DNA from: Trochalopteron elliotii
Lineage: Eukaryota; Chordata; Aves; Passeriformes; Leiothrichidae
Assembly (NCBI GenBank): GCA_024734555.1
Contig: JANPWX010020040.1
Coordinates: 1,764,241 to 1,828,240, forward strand
DNA: 64,000 nucleotides
Reading direction: 5' to 3'
Shown here: one piece after another, positions 18,301-31,600 of the stretch
Layout of the letters: each line of letters begins with the position of its first letter
How positions within the stretch are numbered: position 1 is the first letter of the stretch
The notes under the pieces: generated by a model
Told to the model about the DNA's origin: nothing
The model's database searches: none
Seen by the model: the letters and a program-made list of their open reading frames with translations, nothing else
Position numbers and translations under genes: made by a program

Positions 18301-20348
18301 GGCCATGCAACTCAGCAGCATACCGATTGGGAGAGGAAGAGCCAACCAGAAGAGCTAGAAATAGCTCTATCAGTGAGGCTTGAGGCTTACAGCAGGCCTG
18401 TTGGTGCAGTTTCCCTTAGATACGCAGCCTCTACTGGAATCAGGGCCAAATCAAAAGGGCTGTGCACACACCCCCAAGGGAAATGTTAAATGGAACAGCA
18501 GAACTGTCCCCAGTACAAGCACGTGCCCTCAAATTTCACATCTGCTGGATGCAGTCTCACCTTGACAGTGAGGTAACAGCGCTCTGCCCAGTACCTTACA
18601 CAGGAATTTGTGATCCACTCCTCACTCAGTCCCACAAAACCCAGCTTCTCTTTCACTTCATGTCCTGCTCCAGTCAGCATGACATATTTATGGCCGTAAC
18701 TGCTCCTTTTGGTTCTTCCTTCAGCTCTCACCTTCATCCCTTCTGTTCCTAAAACCTTTCATATTAGACATAGTTTCCAACTTATCTTCTATTTTCTCTC
18801 TTACACAAGGCTTTCTTTAGAAATATTACTTTGCTGACTTCGTTTCCAATTCTCTTGATCTCTACATCATCTTCCACACAGAACACTTTCTTCATGTCAT
18901 CACTTTCCTCAGATGTGAGACCTTTGAAGCTCACTGCAGACTCAGCCATGCAGGAACTGATACAAAGATTTTCCTGTGTTTTCCTCTTTCACAAACAGAG
19001 CCTCTTCCATTTACACTACACTGAGGGAGATCCACTCTTGTCTAACTTTTTGAGCCTATAATGTGCCAGTTTTCAAGGCTGTAGAACAGATGGGTAAAAA
19101 AAAACCCCACACTTAAACTTCAGTAATGTTCTGGGAGGTAAGTATCTTCCAGCTCATAGTCTAAGAAGAAAATGAACACTACTGCCAATATGCCACCTCC
19201 TAGACTGAGACTCTCATGAGAAAAAAAATTCCCCAGGTCTAAGCACAAGGTATTCATAAATAAACATTATGACCCATTTTAAATGTCCGGGCTTCTTCAC
19301 ATTTCCTTTGTGACTGTTAAAGCAGATACCACTAACACAACAGCAGAAAAGGATCACTTTTTCCAGAAAGGGCTAATCAGGCAGAGCAACATGAGATCCA
19401 GTAATGTTCCCTGCTTCAGCAAGAGATGAAGTGCAGACTTATTGACAGAATCTGCATTTTTGGTTTTCATTTGCTCTACCTGAATAAGCTCACCAATCTG
19501 AGGCAACACTTTCAGACATTGGTATTTTGAACACCACTGGTCTCTGGGACTATCTTTTTTCTGCACCTCACCATATTTAGATTGACAAAACCTTGGCAAA
19601 AAAAACGGAGGAAGCTGGAAGCATAAATGTTCATTCTTAAGTTGCAATAAAATCTTTCATTTCAATGATATACAGAAGTACTTGGAATGTATTACAGCTG
19701 ATAAACACAGAAATGAGGTACAGAATACTACTGAAAATAGACCTTATTTGTATGCATGCCATACAAATATGTTAAAATACGTAGTTAAATATGCTGTTGG
19801 AGTTAAGTAGCTTTCATAGAAGAGAATCATTGCAATTATCAGTGGTAATAGCAAATCCTCTCTGATACAGATGTTTACTTCCTGTTCTAAGAACTAGGGC
19901 AGGAAACAGCAATGTTAAAAATACTTGTCTAGCACCAGCCATAGTGGTCCTATTTGTTACAGCTAAGTGTACAACCTGTAACAAAAATAGTTTTTTCTAC
20001 CTCCCCCTCCAGCATAACTTAGTATATTTAAAACCTTTAGTCAACCACCAAATGCCTGCTACCATAATTTGGTAAAAGCTGTCTCTAACTACAGTCCTAT
20101 CTCTTCAGTTAAAAACTGGAACAGAGAATTAGTCATCTCTAGGAAACAGACAGCATTAGCTTTTCATCACAAAAAGCTCAATTAAAGCCCATTTGAGAGA
20201 AGCTGAGCCACTTCTTTATTGCATGTTTTCTTTTCCCTGCCTCTTGACAGCTAGGCTGAACCTAAATACCATTAACTGCTGTGAAGACTAATATGCAAAG
20301 CCTAAGTACAGACCTGACTATGGAAAGTGCCTCTCAGTTCTGATGCAC

Positions 20349-20365
20349 GGGGCAGGGGGGGGGGG
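20349..20365 (+). repeat. G-run (GGGG, CA, then G11)
   Basis: GGGG is followed by CA and eleven consecutive G, a slippage-prone tract. Confidence 0.9.
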
Positions 20366-23300
20366 AATAAGTCATCCACATAAAGATACAGTTTCTTCCC
20401 CATGCCCACATGTTTACATCTTGCCAATTTCTTTTGTAAAATGGTAGAGGTGTAACTGTGTATTCAATTTTTTAAATTTCACTGTGTGCCTACTGTTTCT
20501 TAGAACACAGCAAATACTGTCTCTACACTATAGCCCTAGTAGTTAGAATGCAAAACACTTTATGACACTTCTAGCTCTGGGAGAAAAGAAAATGAAGCAT
20601 GAAATAAGAAATATACTAGCAGAACAATATTCATTGACACTGGTGAATCTGTATACTGCTGCATTGGGAAAGCATTAGTATTTGGAGTTTTAGGCTTTTT
20701 TTTAATATGTTTGCCCAGCTTGTCTGATGTCAATGGTATGTCTGCCCTTGCAGCTTTTCCATGTAACATGTGATCCAAATGCCAAATTCATCAAATTATG
20801 CTCAAATCCAACAGATTTATACATTCTCATTTAAAAGAAAAGTATTTTTTAAAGTTAAACTATGTAATTATTCTCACAGTTCTTCATAAGTCACCCACTC
20901 CTGAAAAAACACAATCGTATTTACTGAAGAGTCTGAGGCCAAACACAGAACTAGAAATCTTCTCTCCTAGCAAGAGTCTAGAACTAGTAATAATATTTTC
21001 TTTCCTAGCAAGGGTCAAGACAACAGATTCACAAACAAGAAAACCATAAACATAGAACAAAACACAAAAAAATCTTTACTGACCAAGAACTGACTTTGGT
21101 TGAAAACTTTTTTGCAAATTATTCTTAGTTTCTTGTAGCTTGTACTGAAAGTGAAAGAAAATAGCACCAAAAAGACAGAAAAAAATCACATTCTTCAAGT
21201 CCATGATGTACCAGCAATATTCAATTTAACATGCATTAATTTGGTCAGCCTCACACTGATATTAGATAATGTGCCCTTGCACTGTTTTAAATATACAAAA
21301 ACTAAAATTTCTGCAGAAATATACACAGGCAGGACTCTAAAATTTGTCACATCCAACGAGTAAGAGTTGGGCAAAGAATAATTGGAAGAAAATGCATTGC
21401 AAAAGCAGAATAATGAATAAAAACAGAATAAAAACTGCTTTTCAGAGCAGAGTTCTGAAGCTCAGTCCCAAAAGAGGAGAGACGAGAGTCAGCTATCTAC
21501 AGCATATTCTGGTCTGGGGTGTGGTGGCAAAAGTATGGGAGCGTCCACACCACCACAGCAGAGAAAATGTACAGAGGTTGGCACTTCTGCAGCAGGTATC
21601 AAAGCAGAAGCAGATTTACGTATATCAGGCTAATCGATACTAAAATGGATCTATGTGAGCCACCTAGTGCCTCATGCCAGAAATTCAAATAGTCTGAGAA
21701 GCCTTTCTTTTGGAAAATAACTTGTACAACCCCCTTCAAGATGCCACTTGTACTGCTGCCACCTTCCTCACAGCTCAGGGAAAATATCCCTCTTATTCTA
21801 CTTTTAATGGAAAAACCTTCCATATACTGTAGGAAGGTACAAGACAGATCAGCAGTTTGTTGGGTGAACCAGTTAGAAATTTGGCTAAAGTCACTATAGC
21901 TAACTGACAGAGGCTTAAACCTTTTACTAGTGATGTGCTTGAATTATACAGCAGATTCACACTAATGTAATAGGCAGCATGGAATATGCAGCCCTGATTT
22001 ACCAGGGACTCTTTCGTGAGGAGTCATTTAAAGTAAAGAAGGTACAAACATAGTGACAAAAGCAAAGATAAATGTCACAGCACTCATTACCAGTAGGCTC
22101 AGTGCAGTACTGACTGTCAAATCTACGGCACTGCGTATTTACAATGTGAACACATAACAAATACGTAAAAATCACTTTGTGTACCTCCTCTTTTTTATTT
22201 TCTTCCACTGTCTTGGGGAAGGAGCATTCCCACCAGTTTCACCTCTCTTCCAATCTACCTGGAGTCTTTTTGAAGAGAGAAGTTGGTATTTAACAGTTTC
22301 TAAACCATTTTCAAAGCTGACCACTTTGGTCTCAATATATTTTCAAAGAACAAAAGCAACTACCCCAACTACCTTATACATGCAAAAAAACCCATCCATA
22401 ATTCTAACTGTACAACACAGAACACCGAAAGAATTTTCTCATATTTTGCATCCAATTAGTTATAGGCTACCACAAATGGACTATTGTTTTTTTATTCCAC
22501 TTCCTTTAGGCAGGAGGGATGCAAAACTGTCAGGGGAGGCAGCAAGAACAGAAGATGACTTTCAACATCCAGAGTAGAACATGCAATGTAGCTAATGTTT
22601 TTTTTTTTTTATTTTCATTCTAAAAAACCGATGGGGTCTTATTTACAAGAGACATGACTGGGGGGGAAAAAAGTGCTTAATGTACTCTTTGCATTAAGGA
22701 TAATATGAATTTGGTACAAGTGTCTTATATTTCCTGCTAAATAAATGAAGTCATTGACTAAGAACCCCAAAATAATCTCATGCCATGAACACCACACACC
22801 ACTCATCACAGCTGAGGTGCTGACATTTGCTGCAGGGCTGGTACTGCTGCACTGAACTTAGGCACATAATCGACCTCTTTTCTAATTTAACTAGAATCTA
22901 TTCTAGTCTGTAGAAGAACTACAATCTTAACTGCAGAATATGTATATTTTTCCCTTGATTGCGTCTACTTGTTCTTTCAAGGGCATTCCCATTAGGAACA
23001 AACACTTCTCCATCCTCTCTCCCCCTTAAAGCAGAGTGAAAATAATCCTATCAAGGGAAACTTATTACTGCTTCCAAATTGCGCCTGGCTCTCAGCAGGC
23101 ACACTCTCCAGGCAACAGTTTTGCCGCTACATTATAACTAACTTTTTTTTTTCCAGATGACATTTTGTACTGTAAGTAGATAGAGGAAGGACAGATATAT
23201 ATGTGGTATGGGATAAGAAAGAACCTTCTTGAGCCAAGCAAAGAAACAGCGTCTCCCCTCACTCTGCACCCTCCTGCAAAGAAATTTTGTTCTCACTCCT

Positions 23301-23389
23301 CAGAACATTTTCTTAGCATGCTGCACCATGGCCAAAAACAGACCCTTTCACAAATTAACGCTGCAAGAGATAGATGAAACCTGTAGTTT

Positions 23390-23437
23390 GTTCAAATTTG
23401 GAGTTGTTCAAATTTGTAGTTGTTCAAATTTGGAGCT
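23390..23437. repeat. Three tandem 16-bp units
   Basis: Units GTTCAAATTTGGAGTT, GTTCAAATTTGTAGTT and GTTCAAATTTGGAGCT follow each other directly, differing at two positions. They lie about 120 bp from the CTCF-type motif at 23.56 kb. Confidence 0.95.
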
Positions 23438-23554
23438 CCTGGCTGCAGAGGATAATGAAGAAATAAAAGGAAAGGGGGGAAGAAGGAGAACAAAAGAAAG
23501 CCCAAAGCTATCATTTGATTCGTGGTACCTGGACACGGCACTCGCTGTCCAACG

Positions 23555-23568
23555 CTGCCACCTGCTGG
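23555..23568 (-). promoter_or_regulatory. CTCF-type binding motif (perfect core)
   Basis: On the minus strand the sequence reads GGCCAGCAGGTGGCAGCG. The inner CCAGCAGGTGGCAG fits the CTCF core pattern at all 14 positions. The surrounding 23.5-23.65 kb is GC- and CpG-richer than the rest of the intron. Confidence 0.55.
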
Positions 23569-25145
23569 CCACATAAAGCAGCGACACAGCTCCGGCTCCG
23601 AAAAATACGACTCGGGAGTGTCACCCATACTGTCCCCTTCCACAGCTACCAACTCCTGGATCATCATTCTGGAAACAGAAAAACCTCTCTCTGCTTCCTG
23701 TTCCCTTTGTGTTTATGTGTCTGTGTGTTATGGCTTTCTGCAATCCTTCCAAACAGACTCACCAGAATGCTTTAAATAAACTGTTCCCACTACATGGAAA
23801 AAAACAAAAACCCAACCCAATGTCAAACCAAGACATATTCAATGGAATTAAATGTAGTACATTTGATTTTTAGTGAGCAGATAGAGAGCAATTTTAAAAG
23901 TAATTCAAGCTAAATCCACAAAAGGCTGCTTCAAGATCAATTAACAAAAATGCCTGAAAGTCACAGGCCATTCTTCCAAAAAAGGGAAACTTACCCAAAT
24001 ACATACCAAGGAATTTATATATAATTTCTAGCTTTTTAAACAGAACATAGACAAACACAAGTCTTACCGACAGAGCCACGTGAAATTTAGCAGGATGAGA
24101 AAACTGTCTGAATCAAGAGGAAAAAAAAGTCATATCTCAACCAATTCTTCTGAGTAAAATAATCGAGGGAAACAGGTATTTCTCTGGGAACAAGACAGAA
24201 AGAACACAAGATCTGTACAGTAACAACAGAGAGCTGTGCACGTCAGAGCACCACTTCAAAATCAGACTGAAGAGAGGTCAGGAGCTAGATCCCAGCCTTT
24301 AATCTGCAAATGTAAGAACAGCAACTCTCAACCTACCTAAAAGAAAGGTTATACACTGCCATTCTCTCTCCCAATAACCCCTATGGCCCAGCTCCTCCTT
24401 GGGAAACTCTCAGCTTAAGAGCCAGTTCAGCTGAGAGGTATTATTTAACCACATCACACTCACCTGGACATCACGCCGTTCTGCATTTCAGTCTCCCAAA
24501 GGTGTTTAACTAGCCACATCAATGTCCTTTCCCACCACATGCTCTCATGCTCCTAACCTGAATAATGTTCTTGCTCCTCACCACACCTCCCCATGCACCA
24601 GGGAGGACCTCCCCCCCACGCCATGAAAAGGCATTTCTGAAAAGCTGGACCATTCCTCTTGATTCCAGAACCCGGGTGGGCAACCGTCACAGATTCACAG
24701 CATCTATACCCTTCCTGGTCATGGAAATGAGAAACAAAACCCACAGCAGGTTAATGTTTCATAAAAATGTACTACAGGCTTGACATGAAACGACTTTGTT
24801 AAAAGACAGCAAAGCATCCCAGGCTTATTCTCCAGACTATGCATAGCTCCAACTTCCCAATTTTTGCACAGCACCTTTTCATGTCCAACACAGAGTTATA
24901 TGATACTTGCTTAAAAATCCTTTTGGCCAGCAGGGAGTAAGAACTATGCCATAGGTGAAGTATCAAATTAGAAAAAAATACTGATACAGTCAGTTCTATA
25001 GGCACAAACATCAGGAAAGACAAAGCTTTGAAGCCATGAAATCCCCTTCAAAGCTTGGCTCCAAGCAACTATCAGTTTTTAAATTTCAACTGTTCTAGAT
25101 TACAATTTTAAGTGAAAGGGCCTGGCGAGCCTGAGGCACTTGGAA

Positions 25146-25216
<71 letters not shown>
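25146..25216. repeat. (GATA)n microsatellite, about 17-18 units
   Basis: An uninterrupted run of the tetranucleotide TAGA/GATA spans about 71 bp without any substitution. Such pure arrays are usually length-polymorphic. Confidence 0.98.
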
Positions 25217-25217
<1 letters not shown>

Positions 25218-27133
25218 AGTTTTTAAAAATACTAAAAATGGAGACCCTGTGATTTAGCGCCAGCTTCAAAAAATATAGGTAAGATGACTTATGTTAGGCT
25301 TCTTTCTTTAACTGTATGGGGAAAGACTTCAGAAAGTACATGCAGATTTTTCTAAATAATTTGAATACTGCAGCTATGGATGGCCATACTGGTGCTACTC
25401 AAGTATTTCTAATTCTTATTTCTTTTTCTTCTGACTAGAAAGTATCATTAAGCTGATTTTGATATTTTGACTCATATTTCTCCAACAATAGGCTGACCTT
25501 GGTCACTGAAAGTCTTCCTTTGGCTAAGTGAAGCACAACGCTTTTTCCTTATGAACTTGCTGCATCCTTAAATACAGCACACAATGCCTGTATCCTCATT
25601 CTCGTGCCTCTTTGTTTCCAAAAATGTCACAAGTCAGGAGGACAATCAAAATCAAATCACTTTTCCCGCAGCAGGTCTCCGTAACACATTCAGCTTGCTG
25701 TGTTTTCTGTTGTTTTAAATCTGTAATGTCCTCTTCAATTTGTAAATTTTTAATTGGAACCACAAGACATGCAATTGTTCTCCCATTTCTGTAACTCTTG
25801 GGAACCTCATACCACTATCATCTTGTTATTGAGCATTTTACCCCATAGGCTCTGCCAGTTTGATTGCAACTTTTTTCACCACCTTTTTTTTTTTGTCACT
25901 AGATTCAGATTTCTACCTTCCTATTCACATCTTTACTAGAAAGTCAGATTCAGGTAAACTTTTATCACTGTTCACTGCCTGTATCACTGTGGCTAAGTAT
26001 CTACTGACTTGGAAATTCAGACGCAGAACAGAAAGATTGTACCTGTTCCAAATAATTCACACTTGAATATAATCCTTGCAGTAAAGTTTGCACCTTATTT
26101 CTTTCCTCATCATGATCATGAAACAACTGCTGGAATTTGTATTTTCTCTGAATGAGATGCCCTGAACGTATCCTGAATTCAGTCAGCTATAGGAATTCAT
26201 TATTTCAGTTTGATCTAATGCTCAATCTTGATTGTGTCTGTGTCTCAACTGTCATTTCTTGGCTTCTTCACCTGTTCCTATCACTTCAGTGCTTTACCTT
26301 GCACAGTGTTTTCACTGCTCTCTGGACTTCAAAGAGGACCTAATGTGCTTTTTGAAGATGCTCTGTATAGGCATTAACATCAGATGGCCCTCATCTCTAA
26401 TGCTTACCCCACAATCTCATCTATTTCCACTTCAAATTAGCTTGGTTTGCAAGATATTTGGAAGGCAGATATGCTAGTAAAAACACTGTAAATGCACATG
26501 CCTAATACGAAAGCATAAATACAGCTCTGAGCAAGTGACATTTGAACCAGACAAACTGAGGCTGCAAAAGTAAAATACCAACACTTTGAGGTAAGTTTTG
26601 GATGAAACAAGGGAGTCAACCAGAGATCTCCAGTGTGCCATGTTCAGCATGGCTCACACAGCTGCAATAAGCAGCAAGCAGTGCTCCAGCAGAATATTCC
26701 AATCGGCTTTCAAAATAAATCTCAAGTAGGGGGTGTAATAATCAAGTTGGTAAACTCAATTTGAACATGAAACATATTGATTTCTTCTGTGGCTAATCAC
26801 CATCGTGATTCTAAATTATAAAGATCAGAAATTCTCTTCTCCCTGAATGCATACAGTAAATTGCAAACCAACAACAGCCCACAGAGCTGTAATTGCTATC
26901 CTGACAGGATAAAAACGCCTACTCGTCATACTGTTTTTGTGAGTCCATCTCCTCTCTCCCCTTTTCCTCTGCCTTTTATTTCATCTGTTTTTTCACCACA
27001 AATGTGAACTTCGGGGATATAGAAATGAAGAGCTTTTCCCAGATGTTTCCCACAGAACGTAGTGCTTCATTTAATGCCCCAAAAACCTGTCCTTTCCTGC
27101 AGTAACAGAATGCACAGTCTCAGGTCACTCAGT

Positions 27134-27431
27134 CTCACAGAATGGTTTGGGTTAGAAGGGAACCCCAAAGATCACTTAACTCCAACTCTCTGCCATACGC
27201 AGGGACCCCTTCCAGTTGATCAGGTTGCTCAGGGCCACATCCAACCTGGCTTTGAACATTTCCAAGAATGGGGCATCTGCAGCTTCCCTAATGCTTCCCT
27301 AATGTGACAATGCCTAGCCAACCTCACAGTAAAGAATTTAATATCTAATCTAAACTTATACTTTCAGTTTGAAGCCATTCCCCCTTGTGCTGTCACTACA
27401 GCCCTTGTAAATAGTCTTGCCTCATCTTTCA
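27134..27431 (-). mobile_element. CR1 LINE 3' fragment, minus orientation
   Basis: The plus strand reads as the reverse complement of the 3' untranslated end of chicken repeat 1. Landmarks are AGAATGGTTTGGGTT, CCAACCTGGCTTTGAACA, ACAGTAAAGAATTTAATATC and GAAGCCATTCCCCCTTGT. The 3' terminus of the element is at the low coordinate and has lost its terminal octamer repeats except for a TCACAGAATGG remnant. A small duplication (GCTTCCCTAAT, twice near 27.29 kb) replaces part of the consensus. It is truncated at its 5' side, as most CR1 copies are, and cannot encode the reverse transcriptase. CR1 supports an avian or other sauropsid source. Confidence 0.93.
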
Positions 27432-27669
27432 TCTAAGTTCACAGTCAATAACTGTGACTAATGAATCTGATATATTCCAGTGTTACTTCTCTATAACCTG
27501 TGCTCCATTCAATTGAGTATTTTCATGCATTCTATTGGTTTTTCATTTGTTTCTTTTGAAGTATAGTCATCCCACTTCAAATTACGCCTAAAACAGAAAT
27601 TTCACCCAAGTTCTGCAATACTTAACTAATCCGCTAAGATAGTGGCAACTCTCTAATATTGCAGAAGGT

Positions 27670-28420
27670 AAGTGAGCTAATGTGTATGTCTCAAACACCA
27701 ATAACCAGATGGCTGTGGAGTCAGCCAAAGATTCTGAGTAATAACAGACAAGAATTTCTGGTAATAACCAAGGACAGCTGGTATTAACACACCATGAGAA
27801 AAAAAACAGGATGTGGCCAGAGAAGAAAGCACATTGGAACAGGGCAGCACTATTCCAGGACAAACATCCTTGTCCTGGCTCCTGGAGATAAGCACAACAC
27901 AGCACAAGTGTAGGGATGAGGTCAAGAAGCAGGCATGGGTTGTAGGGGGATACAGAAACCACCAAATACCTTGAAGCCTCCAACCCATTTCCAGAAAGGT
28001 CTGGAAGAACTGACTGCACACAACTGTTAAGTAACATTAGAAATTTACCTCCAGTGTAGGGAAACTCATCTATAAAAAGGTATCACCACAAAGCCCAGGT
28101 GTGTGTGCACCATAGGACCCTGCACACCCCATCAGCTGCATCAGCAATGGAGCCAGGATCTCCCTGGTGATCTCTCTTTCCTACTCCCCCTCTTTAATTC
28201 TTATCTGTCTCCCTCTCTCTTCCATTTCACCTTACTCCTTTATCCTAAACCCACTGCCATGTGCTTTTAGCAGGCCAAGGACTGACACACCATTTTTCAT
28301 GCCAAGTGTGTAATTTATTAATATAACTTTGTGATTGTTTGCAGACTGTCTGACTCCTGTTGCTCCTTTCAACCATGAGCATCTACAAATCTTGGGTGTT
28401 CCCTTTCCCTTTAGAGTGGG
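27670..28420 (+). mobile_element. LTR-like block with TATA box, probable solo ERV LTR
   Basis: About 750 bp unlike the neighbouring intron. It contains a TATA box, TATAAAAAGG, at 28071-28080. About 80-130 bp further on are GCTGCATCAGCAATGG and GGTGATCTCTCTTTCC segments, which resemble the R-U5 of ERVK-type LTRs of birds. A degenerate polyadenylation region (ATTTATTAATA near 28314) and a GATTGTTTGCAGACTG segment follow. A 149-codon minus-strand open frame across the block is not recognisable as protein and is probably incidental. No gag, pol or env is nearby, so it would be a solo LTR. Family assignment is from memory and the ends are approximate. Confidence 0.45.
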
Positions 28421-28655
28421 ACATCATAAACAGCATGAAAGGAAATTCAAACTCCAACTTGTAAGATCTATCATTAATATCATTAACCAGTTTGGGGTAT
28501 TTTACCACATTTCTGTCCACAGATTTCGCTTTCAGTATGTTCAATAACCCTGAAGGACTTAGAATTCACGTGCCTGAAATGTTTAACAGTTTTGACAGCA
28601 ATAATATATACCTACTATACAACTTGGATTATTTTTCACAACTGTATTACTCTGT

Positions 28656-28697
28656 GTTTTTGCCAAATTTAATACTACTGTTTTTGCCAAATTTAAT
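28656..28697. repeat. 24-bp period direct duplication
   Basis: GTTTTTGCCAAATTTAAT occurs at 28656-28673 and again at 28680-28697, separated by a 6-bp spacer. Confidence 0.95.
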
Positions 28698-31600
28698 GCT
28701 TATCTACTTCTACTGTCTTGGTTCCTAAAAGAGCAAATCTGTTTCATAAGTGTAATGTCTCATGGGGTTAATGTTTGTATTATCTGATGTAGAAAAATAT
28801 GGATAATCTTAACTGTGTCTGACAAGGCATCATCCTTTCATCCGTGAAAAAAAAGCCTTACTCATCTTTGTTGGGATTACTGCAATACAAGGCTGAACCC
28901 TGTTTGAAGACAGTATCTCTGAGTAAAGTACAGAAAGGTCCCAATCTCAAGGTGGAATGAACAGCAGAATTTTATCTTTTGGTTTTCTAAGAAATATCAT
29001 ACAAAGCAATAATGTTGATGCCGTTCATTCTGAAAAGAATCTGCCACCTTCAGAGATCAGGACACACAATATGGGCAATTAAGCTTTAACTGAGATTTGG
29101 CTCAAAGTAAACATGGATGCAAATTAAAGTACGGCAGACTGGAGCTTACTAGAAGGTCCTGAACTATGATCTTCATCTTTATTAATTAGACAAAGAATCA
29201 TAAAGATCACTCTCTAGTAAAGAGCTGTCTGGAAATTACAGAAGGAAGAAGTTTTAAGTATCATACCTTCACTTACTTTCTTAATCATCTGCAAAGAGAA
29301 GGTAATGATGGAAAGTATGGAATGCCTTTTTGAAGAGGGTAAGACACTACTTGGTGTTTATTCTCAACATTTACCACGAGAGAGCCTTACATCAGCCTGT
29401 ATCAACCTCAAAACTAAAATTTAAGCATAACTGACTACTTTAAACAAAACCAAGAGAGGAGAAAAGCAGCTCATTCGAAAAGAACATCCTGCCTCTAGCA
29501 CAAAACACAGCATTCTTGTGCGATCAGAGTAGATGATAACTTCGGCAGAAGAACTGTACTTACTTTTAACCAACAGAAGCATTTTTCCCACAGGTAATCC
29601 CTTGCCACTGGTGCTTTACCAATTCTGTAAGAATAACCTACACAGAAAGGCTGAGAGCACAGTAGCTGTCCACTCTCCAGCATCGCTCACCACTCAAGAG
29701 AAAAATCTTTCATCCTCATCCTTTCCACTCACTGAGTATTCAGCTGCATATTCCTTTCCAAAACAAGACTGGTTGTAATTTTAGAAACTTCCAAGTCTCA
29801 AGTAGGAAGATACAGCTTAGGTATTAAAAACCAGAGGGTTGCCATTACTTGAAAGGAGTCTGTTGGATGCCATTGTCCCCTGCATTTGCACAGATGAGCT
29901 GCTAATGAGAGAATTCAGGCATATTTTCATTTGAACTCTAAAATGTCCTCAAAAAGCTCCAATTCTGTGCCAGAAATTTCATCCTCATGGGTTTAAGCAA
30001 AAACAAAGAGGAATTCATTTGCATTCTCTAAACAAACAATTTTTAGCCAGCAGAAGGCCACCATTCCCTGATGCCAAGGAAAGAGGACTGTTGTTCATAT
30101 AATTCTTTTTCCACAACTGCCTGCCTGCTCACTTGAGGGCTCCAATAACTTAACATTCTAAAGTTCTGATATTATAAAGAAATCCTGCTGATAATTTGCA
30201 TTCAATTTTAAAAGAGCATTCACATTTCCCATACCTTTCACTGTACCCAAAACCACAACATCTCTCCATCTGGCAAACTGAGGCTTCTGCATTTTACAAG
30301 TGTTCCATTGATCCCTAAAATTTAGGTCTTCTGTTAGGCCTGGATCTCACAAGGCTGAATGTCTGCCTGACAATGGCAGTTCCCCTCTCAGAGGTAAGGA
30401 AAAGTGTCCGAGCATTCTGCACTTGATCAATTCTCCCACTACATAACTCCAGCTAGAACAGAAATCTGTGCACCTCCCACCAATCATGCAGGCTGGGTCA
30501 CAAATCTCCCCACAGGTATGCAAGTCTTTTCTTTCCTTCCCTAAGCAGGAGGAAAGGAAGCAGTATTTCCTCCTAGTCATTGCAAGGACACAAAAATTGT
30601 ACATACAAGAAAAAGTTAAAAAAAATACTCCAAATATTCTGAAGATGGGTGTATTGTTTTAGAAAAGTCTTTGGACATGGTCTGAATACAGCCTCCTCAT
30701 ACAGACTGCCACCAATCATCAAAAAAACCCTATTAACAGAGGGAACAAAAATGCAATTATTAAAACAAAAGAAGAGTTGCTTTTGGACACTCTGCAGTAA
30801 CTTAATTCAAGGAAAGTTATCAAGGATCTCTAGACAGAAACCAGAAAAGCCATCAGTCAGGTTCCTCTGTGTTTTAAAATTACTCCTCTTGGAAAAGGAA
30901 AGTTTCAACATACAAGTATTAAGATATTTTCTATGAAGTAAATCCCTCCACCTACTCAAGGACCATGTTGCCAAAGGTGACAGATACCATATTGCACTCA
31001 CTATACCTCCACTAGACAATAAATTAAGTTTGCAATATAAAGTTGTTCAAGAACAAGATAAAATATCAGCAGCCACACATCCAAACAGATACTTAACATG
31101 GAAATGGCAAAAGGCACCGTTTCAATTTACACCACTTGATTTTGTAGAAACCCTAAAGCTGTCTAAGGAATTAATGTCCAAGTGCAGACAAATGGAAAAT
31201 GCCTAAATGTTCCAGGAGGAGATTAAGGCTGAGTCTGAAATGAAAATATAGGAAGACAAAAGCAGCAGTAACCTGCAAGAACCATTGTCAGATACGTTTC
31301 TGCAAATAGCAAAATGATACAGTTTGACATAAGTAGGTTTAATACCATATCTTTAGGAAAAGGACTTCAAAAACAATATTGGTTGGAGAATCTGAAGTTC
31401 CTTTCTTTGTGAGCAGACAGGTGTTTTTACAGACTACTGTAGACTGTCCTAATTGGCAGCAGAACTCGTCTTCACGTGTTTTTGAATGAAGTCCTAGTCC
31501 TTCTGCCTTCAATGAAGACAAAAGTTTTCTCCCAGAGTTTAACTGTGCAAGCTCAGAAATTAAGACAAAAAAAAAGTATCAAAGGAAAACACAAGCAGCA

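Noticed and set aside
23390..23437. Regularly repeated units as a possible CRISPR array.
   Set aside because: The units are directly adjacent with no spacers, and the genome is vertebrate.
27588..28037. Longest open frame of the window (149 codons, minus strand).
   Set aside because: It overlaps an LTR-like block, has no recognisable domain, and nested alternative frames are also open there. Treated as incidental.
29520..29560. ACTTCGGCAG resembling the start of U6 snRNA.
   Set aside because: Only ten bases match; the rest of U6 is absent.
30046..30062. CTCF-like GCCAGCAGAAGGCCAC.
   Set aside because: Three core mismatches, including positions rarely changed in true sites.
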